Shown: positions 37,378 to 46,886 of the stretch, one piece after another
How positions within the stretch are numbered: position 1 is the first letter of the stretch
Layout of the letters: the number at the start of each line of letters is the position of its first letter
Assembly: GCF_040822085.1 (NCBI RefSeq)
Contig: NZ_CP162006.1
Location: 186,001-250,000 of the forward strand
DNA length: 64,000 bases
Reading direction: 5' to 3'
DNA from: Rhodoferax sp. WC2427
GTDB taxonomy: Bacteria > Pseudomonadota > Gammaproteobacteria > Burkholderiales > Burkholderiaceae_C
Notes under the pieces: generated by a model
Told to the model about the DNA's origin: nothing
Database searches by the model: none
Seen by the model: only the letters and a program-made list of their open reading frames with translations
Made by a program: the position numbers and the translations under genes

Positions 37378-38367
37378 ATGTCTGTGTTTCTGCGCCTTCT
37401 GGGCTTGTTCTTCAACCTGTTCGAGCCGGTGTTCCGGCTCGGGCAGAAGTGGCTGGGGGCCTCCAGGATCGGCTGGCTGTTTGTGGGGCCGAACCTGCTG
37501 GTCATCAGCATCTTCACCTTCCTGCCCATCGTCATCAACCTGGTCTACGCGGTGACCGGCGGGGTCAACCTGCTGCCCACGCAGCGGCCCTTCACGGGGG
37601 TGGAGAACTTCGCCATCCTGCTGGAATGCCGCGACTACAGCGACCTGCAGAGCTGCCGCACCGACATCTTCTGGCGCTCGATCTTCAACACCATCCAATT
37701 CAGCGCCATCCAGGTGGTGCTGATGCTGTTTTTCTCGCTGGTCACGGCCCTGGTGCTGAACCGCAAGATCATCGGCCGGGGCTTCTGGCGCGGCGTGTTC
37801 TTCTATCCGGTGCTGCTGTCGCCGGTGGTGGTGGCGCTGATCTGGAAGTGGTTGTTGCAAAGCCAGGGCGTGTTCAATGCCGGGCTGGTGGCCCTGGGCA
37901 GCACGCCGATGGACTGGCTGCTGGACCGGCACTGGGCCTTCTTCTGGGTGGTGGTGGTGTCCATCTGGGCGCACATGGGTTTTTACACGCTGATTTTGCT
38001 GGCCGGTTTGCAGGCCATTCCCAAAGACGTGTACGAGGCCGCCGAGATGGATGCCGCACCGCCGTTTCGCGTGCTGCGGCGCATCACCCTGCCGCTTTTG
38101 ATGCCCAACCTGATCGTGGTGCTGGTGCTGGTGATGATCCGCGCGGTGCAGAGCTTTGACGAGGTCTTTGTGCTCACCGGCGGCGGGCCGGGCTCGGCCA
38201 CCACCTTCATCGTGCAGTACATCTACCAGACCGGTTTTGCCGAGCAAATCCACCTGTACGGCCTGGCAGCAGCGGCTTCGCTGATCCTGGCTGTGGGCCT
38301 GATGGCCCTGACCCTGGCGCAGCTGCGCCTGTCCAAGGCCAGCGACGCTGGCAAAACCAAGAAGTAA
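37378..38367 (+). CDS. CUT1 ABC sugar permease, MalF/UgpA-like
   Basis: Inner-membrane permease of 329 aa with about six helices. The start MSVFLRLLGLFFN at 37378 follows GAGAGGAAA. WLFVGPNLLVISIFTFLPIV is the typical first helix. A periplasmic loop after it contains two Cys (LLECRDYSDLQSCRTD). The EAA loop that contacts the ATPase is YEAAEMDAAPPFRVLRRITL. The C-terminal half has FDEVFVLTGGGPGSATT, a family hallmark. It forms a heterodimer with the next gene product, 12 bp downstream. Confidence 0.93.
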   Translation: MSVFLRLLGLFFNLFEPVFRLGQKWLGASRIGWLFVGPNLLVISIFTFLPIVINLVYAVTGGVNLLPTQRPFTGVENFAILLECRDYSDLQSCRTDIFWRSIFNTIQFSAIQVVLMLFFSLVTALVLNRKIIGRGFWRGVFFYPVLLSPVVVALIWKWLLQSQGVFNAGLVALGSTPMDWLLDRHWAFFWVVVVSIWAHMGFYTLILLAGLQAIPKDVYEAAEMDAAPPFRVLRRITLPLLMPNLIVVLVLVMIRAVQSFDEVFVLTGGGPGSATTFIVQYIYQTGFAEQIHLYGLAAAASLILAVGLMALTLAQLRLSKASDAGKTKK

Positions 38368-38379
38368 GGACGGCACACC

Positions 38380-39423
38380 ATGGCCAATTTTGTAACCCGC
38401 ACCCGAGGCCGCAACCGTCTCCACTGGACCGACTGGGTGTCGTATGCCTACCTGGTGGTGGGCCTGTTCGTGATGTTCGGCCCGGTGCTGTGGCTGGTGA
38501 TGTCGTCGTTCAAGACCGAGAGCGCGCTCAGCCAGTTTCCGCCCAGCTTTTTGCCCTACAGCCAGAAAGAGGTGGTGGTGGCCGGGTTTGACAAACCGCT
38601 GCCGTTGTTCCTGGCCAAGGATGAGAGCGGCCAGACCCGCACGCTGGCCCAGGTGCGCCGCATCGGCATCATGGCCACCATGGTGGACCCGGCTGCGCCA
38701 GAGACTGAGATCCGCGTCAACATCAACGACCGCAAGCCGCTCAACGAGCTGAAGTTTGCCAGCGGCAACTACACCGAGCTGTTCGGCAAGTTCGCCTTTG
38801 GCAGCTACCTGTGGAACAGCGTGTTCATCACCGTGGTGGCCACCATCCTCACGCTGCTGTTCAACTCGATGGCGGCGTTTGCCCTGTCCAAGTACCAGTT
38901 CACCGGGCAGAAAACCGTGTTCGTGCTGATCATCGCCACGCTGATGATTCCGCCCACCATCATTCTGGTGCCCGCGTTTCTGGTGATCTCGGAGCTGAAC
39001 CTGCTCAACAACCTGTGGGGCGTGATCCTGCCCGCCGTGGCCACGCCCACCGGGGTGTTTTTGCTGCGCCAGTACATGCTGACCATTCCCGACGAGCTGC
39101 TGGAGGCCGCCCGCATGGACAACGCCAGCGAATGGCGCATCTACTGGAAGATCATCCTGCCGCTGGCGGCCCCGGCCATGGCGGTGCTGGCCATCTTCTC
39201 GTTCATGTGGCGCTGGAACGACTTTCTCTGGCCGCTGATCGTGCTGTCCAAGTCCGAGAACTTCACCCTGCAACTGGCCCTGAACGCCTTCCAGGGCGAG
39301 CTCAACACCCAATGGCACTACCTGCTGGCCATGACCGTCATCACGCTGATCCCCATCACCCTGGTGTTCACGTTTTTGCAAAAGTACATCACCACCGGCA
39401 TTGCCAGTGCCGGTGTGAAATAA
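38380..39423 (+). CDS. CUT1 ABC sugar permease, MalG/UgpE-like
   Basis: Second permease subunit, 347 aa. The first helix (YAYLVVGLFVMFGPVLWLVM) is followed by an extended periplasmic insert of about 85 residues (roughly 60-140), larger than in UgpE and reminiscent of MalG. The last helices carry the EAA loop LEAARMDNASEWRIYWKIIL and WRWNDFLWPLIVLS. It starts 12 bp after the first permease gene and ends 10 bp before the ATPase gene. Confidence 0.93.
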   Translation: MANFVTRTRGRNRLHWTDWVSYAYLVVGLFVMFGPVLWLVMSSFKTESALSQFPPSFLPYSQKEVVVAGFDKPLPLFLAKDESGQTRTLAQVRRIGIMATMVDPAAPETEIRVNINDRKPLNELKFASGNYTELFGKFAFGSYLWNSVFITVVATILTLLFNSMAAFALSKYQFTGQKTVFVLIIATLMIPPTIILVPAFLVISELNLLNNLWGVILPAVATPTGVFLLRQYMLTIPDELLEAARMDNASEWRIYWKIILPLAAPAMAVLAIFSFMWRWNDFLWPLIVLSKSENFTLQLALNAFQGELNTQWHYLLAMTVITLIPITLVFTFLQKYITTGIASAGVK

Positions 39424-39433
39424 GGAATTCGCA

Positions 39434-40435
<1,002 letters not shown>

Positions 40436-40449
40436 ATCCGATCTTCACC

Positions 40450-42864
40450 ATGCGCCTCGACCACCCCCCCGTATTCGCCCTGCAATCGCAGCAGGGCAAC
40501 CACCTCACCTTGGCCAGTCCGGGTGGGGCCACCGCCCACATCTGGGTACTCGAAGAAGACATCGTCCGCGTGCTGGTGCTGCCGCAGGGCCAGTTGCAAA
40601 TGCCCCGCACCTGGACAGTAGCGCCCGGCCTGGAAGACCTGCCGCCCGAGGGCCGCGACCGCATGGACACCAGCGGCTTTGCGTTGCCCGCGTTTGACCT
40701 GTTCGAAGACGGCACCCGGCTGTGCATCACCACCGCCCAGGTGCGCCTGACGGTTGCGCTGCAAGGCTTCTTCTGCCGCTGGGAGGGCCAGCACCAGGGC
40801 GCCTGGACGGCCACCGCCGCCGACCGCGCCACCCAAAGCTACAACTTCGGCTGGTGGGACGAGAAGGTCTACCACTACCTGGAGCGCACCCGGGGCGAGC
40901 AGTACTTTGGCCTGGGCGAGCGCGCGGGCGATGCCAACCGCGCGGGCCAGCGCTACCGCATGTGCAACCTCGACCCCATGGGCTACAACGCCCGCAGCAC
41001 CGACCCGCTGTACAAGCACATCCCGTTCTACATCACCCGCAAAGGGGGCGAAAAAGACGCAGGCCTCAGCTTTGGTTTGTTCTACGACACCCTGTCCGAC
41101 TGCAGCTTCGACATGGGCCGCGAGATGGACAACTACCACGGCCACTACCGCTATTTTGTGGCCGACCATGGCGACCTCGACCTGTATTACATCGCCGGAG
41201 CCGACCCGGCCGCCATCACCCGCCGCTACACCTGGCTGACCGGCAGGCCCATCTTTCCGCCGCGTTACGCACTGGGCTATTCCGGCTCCACCATGCGCTA
41301 CACCGACGCGCCCAACGCCCAGGAGCGCATGGGCGAATTCCTGGCCCGCTGCGCCGAGCACGACATCCCCTGCGACTCGTTCCACCTGTCCTCGGGCTAC
41401 ACCTCCATCGGCGCGGGCCGCTACGTCTTCCACTGGAACCGCGACAAATTCCCCGACCCGGCCGCCTTCGTGCAAAGCTACCTCGACCGGGGCGTGCGCC
41501 TGGTGCCCAACATCAAGCCCGCCCTGCTGCGCGACCACCCGCGCTTCGAAGAGGCCACCCAGGCCGGCCTGCTGATCCACGACCCCGACGGCCAGCCCAC
41601 CGCCGTGCAGTTCTGGGACGGCACCGGCGGCTACCTGGACTTCACCAACCCCGCCACCATTGCCTGGTGGAAGCAGCAGGTCACCACCCAGCTGCTGCAG
41701 CTGGGCATCCCCACCACCTGGAACGACAACAACGAGTTCGAGATCTGGAGCAGCCAGGCCCAGGTGCACGGCTTTGGCACACCGCGTGCCGCCATGGAAG
41801 CCCGGCCCCTGCAAACCATGCTGATGGTGCAGGCCTCGCACGCCGCGCAAACCGAATACGCCCCGCAGGAGCGGCCGTTTCTGGTGTCGCGCTCGGGTGC
41901 GGCGGGCATGCAGCGCTATGTGCAAACCTGGTCGGGCGACAACTACACCGCCTGGGACACGCTCAAGTACAACATCCGCATGGGCCTGGGCCTGGCCATG
42001 TCCGGTGTGTCCAACACCGGGCACGACATTGGCGGCTTCAGCGGCCCCGCACCCGGCCCCGAGCTGCTGGTGCGCTGGGTGCAGCACGGCATTTTTCTGC
42101 CGCGCTTCAGCATCCATTCGTGGAACGACGACCAGACCGTCAACGAGCCCTGGATGCACCCCGCCGTCACGCCGCAGATCCGCGCGCTGGTGCACTTGCG
42201 CTACCGGCTCATGCCGTATTTTTACGACCTGGTGTGGCGCTACCACCGCAGCTTCGCACCCATCATCCGCCCCACCTACTACGACTTCCCCGAAGACGCG
42301 CAGCGCCTGGAGGAAAACGACGACATGCTGCTGGGCGCGCACCTGCTGGTCGCCGCCGTGGTGGAGCCCGGCCAGACCGCGCGCCGCGTCTGGCTGCCTG
42401 GCACCGGGGCCTGGGTCTGCTGGCACAGCGCGGCGTACTTCGACGCCGGGCAGTGGATCAGCCTGCCCGCCGCGCTGGACTGCCCGCCGCCGCTGCTGGC
42501 CCAGGCCGGGTGCGCCATCCCGCTGAACGTGGGCGAGATCCACTTCGACAACGTGCAGGACGTGCGCGGCTTCCAGGTGTTTCCGCACCCCGGCGCGGGC
42601 CAGTTTGAGGCCACCTGCTTTGAAGACGACGGCCATTCGCAGGCCTGCCGCGACGGGGCTTACGGCCAGTGGCGGCTGCAGGTGAGCAGCAGCTCCGACA
42701 GCCTGCACATCACGGTGGCCCGCGAAGGCCAGCAGCCACCCACGCAAGCAAACCTGCTGCTGCGCCTGCCCGCCGCCGAAGCGCGCCCGCTGGCGGTGGC
42801 CGGGGCCACGGTGGCCCGCAGCACGGTGGTAGATGCGTGGCGCGAAGTTTTAGTGGTGTTTTAG
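40450..42864 (+). CDS. GH31-family alpha-glycosidase, intracellular
   Basis: Retaining alpha-glycosidase of 804 aa without signal peptide, so it acts on imported substrate. The GH31 N-terminal beta domain precedes the barrel (YALGYSGSTMRYTDAPNAQ near 275). The nucleophile is Asp426 in TTWNDNNEFEIW and the acid/base Asp497 in TWSGDNYTAW. HDIGGFSGPAP and LRYRLMPYFYDLVW are further family landmarks. The family includes alpha-glucosidase, alpha-xylosidase and sulfoquinovosidase, and I cannot fix the specificity. The stop codon (42862-42864) lies inside an intergenic repeat. Last gene of the gudD-ABC operon. Confidence 0.92.
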   Translation: MRLDHPPVFALQSQQGNHLTLASPGGATAHIWVLEEDIVRVLVLPQGQLQMPRTWTVAPGLEDLPPEGRDRMDTSGFALPAFDLFEDGTRLCITTAQVRLTVALQGFFCRWEGQHQGAWTATAADRATQSYNFGWWDEKVYHYLERTRGEQYFGLGERAGDANRAGQRYRMCNLDPMGYNARSTDPLYKHIPFYITRKGGEKDAGLSFGLFYDTLSDCSFDMGREMDNYHGHYRYFVADHGDLDLYYIAGADPAAITRRYTWLTGRPIFPPRYALGYSGSTMRYTDAPNAQERMGEFLARCAEHDIPCDSFHLSSGYTSIGAGRYVFHWNRDKFPDPAAFVQSYLDRGVRLVPNIKPALLRDHPRFEEATQAGLLIHDPDGQPTAVQFWDGTGGYLDFTNPATIAWWKQQVTTQLLQLGIPTTWNDNNEFEIWSSQAQVHGFGTPRAAMEARPLQTMLMVQASHAAQTEYAPQERPFLVSRSGAAGMQRYVQTWSGDNYTAWDTLKYNIRMGLGLAMSGVSNTGHDIGGFSGPAPGPELLVRWVQHGIFLPRFSIHSWNDDQTVNEPWMHPAVTPQIRALVHLRYRLMPYFYDLVWRYHRSFAPIIRPTYYDFPEDAQRLEENDDMLLGAHLLVAAVVEPGQTARRVWLPGTGAWVCWHSAAYFDAGQWISLPAALDCPPPLLAQAGCAIPLNVGEIHFDNVQDVRGFQVFPHPGAGQFEATCFEDDGHSQACRDGAYGQWRLQVSSSSDSLHITVAREGQQPPTQANLLLRLPAAEARPLAVAGATVARSTVVDAWREVLVVF

Positions 42865-42914
42865 GCCTCTAGCGCTTATGCCAAGGGCGTGACGAGCTAC
42901 ATATTAAATAGCAA
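42861..42914. repeat. Intergenic palindromic repeat, copy 8
   Basis: TTAGGCCTCTAGCGCTTATG, CCAAGGGCGTGACGAGCTAC, then ATATTAAATAGCAA. It overlaps the GH31 stop codon and ends just before the convergent TSUP gene. Confidence 0.85.
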
Positions 42915-42919
42915 ATCCG

Positions 42920-43678
42920 CTACTGGAAAAACGCGGTGTAGCCGGTCTTCAAGATCAGCGCGCTCACCACCACGATGAACACGGTGCGCACAAAACCCGT
43001 GCCGTGCTTCAGCGCCATGCGCGAGCCCAGCACGCTGCCCAGCACATTGGCAATGGCCATGGGCAGCACAAAGTGCCACCAGATGTGGCCGGTGGAGACA
43101 AACAGGATCAGCGCCGCCAGGTTGGTGGCGGTGTTGAGCAGCTTGGCCGAGGCCGAGGCGTGCAAAAAGTCGTAGCCCAGCCAGCGCACCAGCAAAAACA
43201 CAAAGAAGCTACCCGTGCCGGGACCAAAAAAGCCGTCGTAAAAACCGATGGTCAGGCCAATCGCGCTGGCGATCAGTGCCTCCTGCAGGCCGGAAAAGCG
43301 CGGCGCGTGCACCGCGCCCAGTTGCTTCTTGGCCAGGGTGTAGACCAGCACGGCCAGCAGAATCACCGGCAGCAGCTTGCGCAAGAAGTCGCTGGGCACC
43401 ACCGTCACCAGCCAGGCCCCGAACATCGCCCCGGCAAAACCCGCTACCGCCGCGGGCAGCAGGCTCTGCCAGCGCAACTGCACCCGGCGGCTGTACTGCC
43501 AAGTGGCAAAGCCCGTGCCCCAGATGGAGGCCCCCTTGTTGACCCCGAACAGCGTGGCCGGGTGGGCCGTGGGGAAGGTGGCAAACAGCGCAGGCACCAG
43601 GATCAGGCCGCCGCCGCCCACAATCGCATCGATAAAACCGGCCAGCAGCGAGGCCAGCGAGACAAAAAGGAGTTCCAT
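42920..43678 (-). CDS. TSUP (TauE/SafE, YfcA-like) membrane permease
   Basis: Inner-membrane protein of 252 aa with about eight hydrophobic segments. The family motif is repeated in both halves: LLAGFIDAIVGGGGLILVPAL at the start and IGLTIGFYDGFFGPGTGSFF in the middle. Such proteins export or import sulfur oxyanions, sulfonates or other organic anions; the substrate cannot be predicted. It is convergent with the GH31 gene. Upstream lies a 350-bp region without protein genes that holds a degenerate repeat and a candidate small RNA. Confidence 0.92.
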   Translation of the reverse strand: MELLFVSLASLLAGFIDAIVGGGGLILVPALFATFPTAHPATLFGVNKGASIWGTGFATWQYSRRVQLRWQSLLPAAVAGFAGAMFGAWLVTVVPSDFLRKLLPVILLAVLVYTLAKKQLGAVHAPRFSGLQEALIASAIGLTIGFYDGFFGPGTGSFFVFLLVRWLGYDFLHASASAKLLNTATNLAALILFVSTGHIWWHFVLPMAIANVLGSVLGSRMALKHGTGFVRTVFIVVVSALILKTGYTAFFQ

Positions 43679-43700
43679 GCGAAGATTGTCGCATCCAGAA

Positions 43701-43763
43701 GTGCTATGGATTCAGGAGCTCCTCATGCCCTGTCCATAAGCGCTACCCGCGTAAAAAGCTTGC
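43701..43763. repeat. Degenerate intergenic repeat, copy 9 (inverse orientation)
   Basis: GTGCTATGGATTCAGGAGCT, CCTCATGCCCTGTCCATAAG, CGCTACCCGCGTAAAAAGC. The match to the family is partial but includes the GTGCTAT arm, TCCATAAGCGCTA and an AAAAAGC tail. Confidence 0.55.
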
Positions 43764-43810
43764 AAGCACTGCGGCCAGGCGCGTGCGGCAGAAGCCGGGC
43801 CACAAAAAGA

Positions 43811-43838
43811 AAAAGCGCCGGGGTGAAGCGGCGCTTTT
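43811..43838. terminator. Strong intrinsic terminator
   Basis: Perfect 9-bp stem AAAAGCGCC (43811-43819) with GGCGCTTTT (43830-43838), 10-nt loop, with A- and T-rich flanks on both sides. It can terminate on either strand. On the minus strand it would end the candidate RNA or the transcript of the 142-aa gene upstream, before the TSUP gene. Confidence 0.8.
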
Positions 43839-43975
43839 CAAAAACATCTCGTAGCGGATGTCTAAATAAATTTGTTGATCATTCTGCTGGGTGTCTCCCC
43901 GGACCCTCGCTGGGAGAGGCCTTGGGCCTCTCTGCAAGTTGACGAGACTGTATACCCTTGTGTGGGCAAAGGTAT
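43811..43975 (-). ncRNA. Candidate structured small RNA or leader
   Basis: In the 351-bp gene-free stretch 43679-44029, the minus strand shows several consecutive stems. An 8-bp stem GAGAGGCC/GGCCTCTC closes on 3 nt (43914-43932). It is followed by a GGGT/ACCC stem (about 43890-43910), an ACATC/GATGT stem (about 43845-43862) and a strong terminator (43811-43838). A six-codon frame MINKFI lies about 43864-43884. No clear -35 box is seen; a TATACA near 43950 could be the -10. This is either an independent sRNA or the structured 3' end or leader between two minus-strand genes. I do not recognise a known RNA family. Confidence 0.35.
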
Positions 43976-44029
43976 TAGGACTTACCCTTTCTGGTGCGCA
44001 CTTTTTTGGGGTGCCGTGTACCCGGCCCT

Positions 44030-44458
44030 TTAGTGGGCCACCTGGCGACGTGCCAGCAACTGTTCTTCGGCCATGAAATCGCTGTAGGTGAAGTCGGAGG
44101 GGCCCATGCCGGCTTCGTCGTCTTCGTCCTTCAGGGCCTGGGTCAGCAGCTTGCGCAGCACCATCAGGCTGCCGGGGTCGAGGGCTTTTTCGGTCTCCAG
44201 CAGGGCTTGCTGCAGGTCGGCGCTGCCCATGTGGGCCTTGCGCGGGTTCAGGGTTTCGATACCGCGGATGAGCCGCTGGGCCAGTTGCCGGGTGGCGATG
44301 AAGCGGCTGGCGGCAAATGCGGGGTGCACCCGGCTCAGCACCAGTTGCAGGCCGCCGAGCAGGATTTGCAGCTCCAGCAGCTTGGGGTTGTCGGTCACCC
44401 GGGGCAGCATCAGCTCGGCGTTCCAGGGGGATTCTTGGCGCAGGTCGGGTGTGTTCAT
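44030..44458 (-). CDS. Hypothetical protein (142 aa)
   Basis: Not recognised. The 142-aa sequence is soluble, mostly helical, and ends in a charged tail (KDEDDEAGMGPSDFTYSDFM). It contains LELQILLGGLQLVLSRVHPA, RFIATRQLAQRLIRGIETLN and ALDPGSLMVLRKLLTQALKD, which suggest a helical bundle. It has no signal peptide or cysteine cluster. A coding origin is supported by codon use and by its length in a region where the other frames are broken. It lies on the same strand as the 117-aa gene 74 bp upstream. Confidence 0.65.
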   Translation of the reverse strand: MNTPDLRQESPWNAELMLPRVTDNPKLLELQILLGGLQLVLSRVHPAFAASRFIATRQLAQRLIRGIETLNPRKAHMGSADLQQALLETEKALDPGSLMVLRKLLTQALKDEDDEAGMGPSDFTYSDFMAEEQLLARRQVAH

Positions 44459-44532
44459 AGCGCCAAAGTTTATAGACTGCTATGGTTTTGAATCACCGCA
44501 AAGCGGCATAAACGCCCGGCAATTGCGGCCTT

Positions 44533-44886
44533 CTAGGCCACCCGCAGTTCCTTCGGGTGTTCGAGTCGGCGCACCACTTCCTTGACCACCGCCATCATCA
44601 CCGCCCGGTCGGGGCTTGGGTGGTCGGCCAGGTGCTGGGTGGTGCTGCCCGCCTGCACCCAGGCCCCGGCGGCGTCCGACCCAAAATGCAGCGGGATGTG
44701 GTGGGCCACCAGCAGCGGGCCGCAGGCGCTCCATTGGCGGCTCCACTGCGGCAGCTTGGTGCGCCCCTCCCACAGGGTGCCCGCAGATTCGTAGCACTCT
44801 TCGATCTGGTGGTGGCCCAGCAGATGGGCCAGTTGCCGCTCTTTGGCAACGCAACTGCGGAAGTACTCTTCGTCGGACATGCGCAT
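44533..44886 (-). CDS. Hypothetical protein (117 aa), possibly DUF2591-like
   Basis: Small soluble protein. Starts MRMSDEEYFRSCVAKERQLA, then LLGHHQIEECYESAGTLWEG, a middle with PQWSRQWSACGPLLVAHHI, and a C-terminal HPSPDRAVMMAVVKEVVRRL. The WSxxGPLLxxH arrangement and length recall phage-related DUF2591 proteins, but the resemblance is from memory and weak. Another frame on the plus strand is also open here, so the coding call rests on the start context and the typical third-position GC. It is 51 bp downstream of the patatin gene. Confidence 0.6.
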   Translation of the reverse strand: MRMSDEEYFRSCVAKERQLAHLLGHHQIEECYESAGTLWEGRTKLPQWSRQWSACGPLLVAHHIPLHFGSDAAGAWVQAGSTTQHLADHPSPDRAVMMAVVKEVVRRLEHPKELRVA

Positions 44887-44937
44887 GGGGGGCTCCTGAA
44901 CGTGGTCAAAACACTATAAGCCTACGGGCTGCGAATG

Positions 44938-46788
44938 TCAGGCGGGGTGTCCCGCCTCGTCCAGAACCTGCAGGGCATGCGCGTAGCCGCGTTGCACGAT
45001 GTTTTCCAGCCGCCGCCACTGCAGCATGCCCACCCGGTTCAGCGGCGGGTTGAAGTACATGTCGCACTGCTGCTGGGCGCTGCTCTGGCGCGACATGCTG
45101 TACAAAATGGTTACCGTCATCAGGTACGAGGGCAGCGACGGCAGGCGGTAACGGCGCTGGGCCAGCGGGCGCAGGCGGTCGCGCAGCAGGGCCCAACTGC
45201 CCGGCATGTCCTCGTGGTCCACCCGCACCGGGGTGCGGATGTTCAGGTCCACGCCGATCACCCGGCCCACGCCGCGCATGCTGCGCATCACGTCCACCGG
45301 AAAGTTGTTGAAGCTGCCGCCGTCGCACAGCAGGTCGCCGCCATGCGCCACCGGCGGCAGTGCGCCGGGGATGGAGGTGCTGGCCAGCAGCGCGTGGGGC
45401 AGGTTGCCGTGCTGCAGGCGCTGCTCGCTGGCGGTGGAGAAGTTGGTGGCCACGCAGAAGAAGTTGATCCACAGGTCTTCGATGTCGGCGTCAAAGCCCA
45501 CCAGCTCTTCCACCGCGGTGCGCAGGATGCGTTTGAGGCGCAGGCCCTTGATCAGCGACAGCACCGGGAACAGGTTGAAGTCGCCGGTGGGGTTGGTGGC
45601 AAAGGCCCGGCGGGCGTTGGCCATTACCTTGTCCAGCGGCTGGTCGGAGGCGGCATAGGTGGCCATCACCGCGCCAATGCTGGTGCCGCCGACCCAGTCC
45701 ACTTCGATGCCGCGCTCCTGCAGCGCCCGCAGCACGCCCAGGTGGGCCAGCCCGCGCGCGCCGCCTCCGGCCAGCACCAGGCCCACCGCGGTGCGGCTCT
45801 GGATGCGCGCCAGCCGGGCCATGTCGCGGTCCAGCGTGGGGCGGATGTGCAGGTGCCCGGCCACCGGGCGGCGCGCCAGCCAGCGGGCGGTGTGGCGCGG
45901 CGAGGGCTGGTTGGCCGGGTGCAGCAGCACCAGGATGTCGGCAATCACCGTCAACGGCGGGCGGTTGCTCAAAAACCGGGTTTCGCTGGGGTGCAGCACC
46001 GGCGGCTGGGTGGCGTCGGCCAGCAGCAGCAGTTCGTCGCAGTGGCGGCAGCAGCGCTGCGTCCAGGGCGTGGGCGTGGCATCGGCCAGCAGCAGCACAA
46101 AATCGTGCTCGGCCTCGATCTGGTCCAGCAGCATGGCAATGCGGCGCTGGGTTTCCTTGTCGGTGTTGTCGCTGGGGCCCAGGCCCAGGGCCTCCAGCCG
46201 CTGGTCGATGTCGTGGCGGCTGACCACGCCCACCCGGCCCAGAGTGCTGAGTTGCAGGGCCAGCCGGGCGGCAAAGTCGGGTACATCGATGCCGGTAGTG
46301 ATGGGCAGCAGGCCGATGGTGACCAGCTTGTCGGCCACCGGCGCATGCCTGCGGCCCTGCAGCTGGCGGATGATTTGCGTGGTGAAGGCCTGCGATATTT
46401 GGCTGCTGCAGGCCAGCAGGCGCTGGAAGGCCGGGCGGTCCAGCCGGGCCAGCACCGCGTCGCGCACGGCCACCACGGTGGCGGCACGCGGCTCGCCGGT
46501 GTACAGGCTCATTTCGCCCACCACCTGGCCGCGTACGATGTCGCCCACCCGCTGCGGGCTGCCGCCTTCGCTGTGGACAAAGGCGCGCAGCCGGCCACTG
46601 ACCACCAGGTACATCGCGTCGCCCGCATGGCCCTGGGTCAGCAGGGTGTCGCCGCCGCTCACCTCCAGCCACTCCAGACTGTGCCGCAGCAGCTCCATGG
46701 CCTCGGGCTCCAGCGTGCCGAAGAAAGCGGTGAGGTGGCGTACCAGCAGGGCATCCTGCGATTTCTGGCGGTTGGGCGAGGCACTCAT
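44938..46788 (-). CDS. cNMP-binding patatin-like phospholipase (NTE family)
   Basis: Protein of 616 aa joining an N-terminal cyclic-nucleotide-binding fold (about residues 20-140; GDTLLTQGHAGDAMYLVVSG, GQVVGEMSLYTGEPRAATVV) to a C-terminal patatin phospholipase (about 315-480). The catalytic dyad is visible: Ser in GGTSIGAVMA (GxSxG) and Asp in LLCDGGSFNNFPVDV. The oxyanion loop is VLAGGGARGLAHLG. The region between (about 150-310) resembles the spacer in neuropathy-target-esterase-like proteins. It probably hydrolyses phospholipids or lysophospholipids at the inner membrane, with nucleotide or small-ligand control. No membrane helix is obvious. Confidence 0.93.
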   Translation of the reverse strand: MSASPNRQKSQDALLVRHLTAFFGTLEPEAMELLRHSLEWLEVSGGDTLLTQGHAGDAMYLVVSGRLRAFVHSEGGSPQRVGDIVRGQVVGEMSLYTGEPRAATVVAVRDAVLARLDRPAFQRLLACSSQISQAFTTQIIRQLQGRRHAPVADKLVTIGLLPITTGIDVPDFAARLALQLSTLGRVGVVSRHDIDQRLEALGLGPSDNTDKETQRRIAMLLDQIEAEHDFVLLLADATPTPWTQRCCRHCDELLLLADATQPPVLHPSETRFLSNRPPLTVIADILVLLHPANQPSPRHTARWLARRPVAGHLHIRPTLDRDMARLARIQSRTAVGLVLAGGGARGLAHLGVLRALQERGIEVDWVGGTSIGAVMATYAASDQPLDKVMANARRAFATNPTGDFNLFPVLSLIKGLRLKRILRTAVEELVGFDADIEDLWINFFCVATNFSTASEQRLQHGNLPHALLASTSIPGALPPVAHGGDLLCDGGSFNNFPVDVMRSMRGVGRVIGVDLNIRTPVRVDHEDMPGSWALLRDRLRPLAQRRYRLPSLPSYLMTVTILYSMSRQSSAQQQCDMYFNPPLNRVGMLQWRRLENIVQRGYAHALQVLDEAGHPA

Positions 46789-46814
46789 GTCTGTATTGTT
46801 CTTAGATTGATTCG

Positions 46815-46863
46815 GTGCTTGGCGCTTATTTGATCAGCGTGGGAAGCTATTTTTTTTATAGTA
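46815..46863. repeat. Intergenic palindromic repeat, copy 10
   Basis: TGCTTGGCGCTTATTTGATC, AGCGTGGGAAGCTATTTTTT, TTATAGTAA. It lies between the divergent patatin and MATE genes, so it is in a promoter region and not at a gene end. Confidence 0.8.
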
Positions 46864-46886
46864 ACCGGGCTTGTACCATCGTCCCC

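Noticed and set aside
40450..42864. GH31 enzyme as a sulfoquinovosidase with the CUT1 importer as a sulfoquinovose system
   Set aside because: No sulfoquinovose pathway genes (isomerase, kinase, monooxygenase) are nearby and the substrate-binding motif could not be confirmed by eye.
43743..43937. A 64-codon minus-strand frame in the gene-free region
   Set aside because: It runs through the terminator hairpin and degenerate repeat, has no clear ribosome-binding site and ends in low-quality sequence; an RNA explanation fits better.
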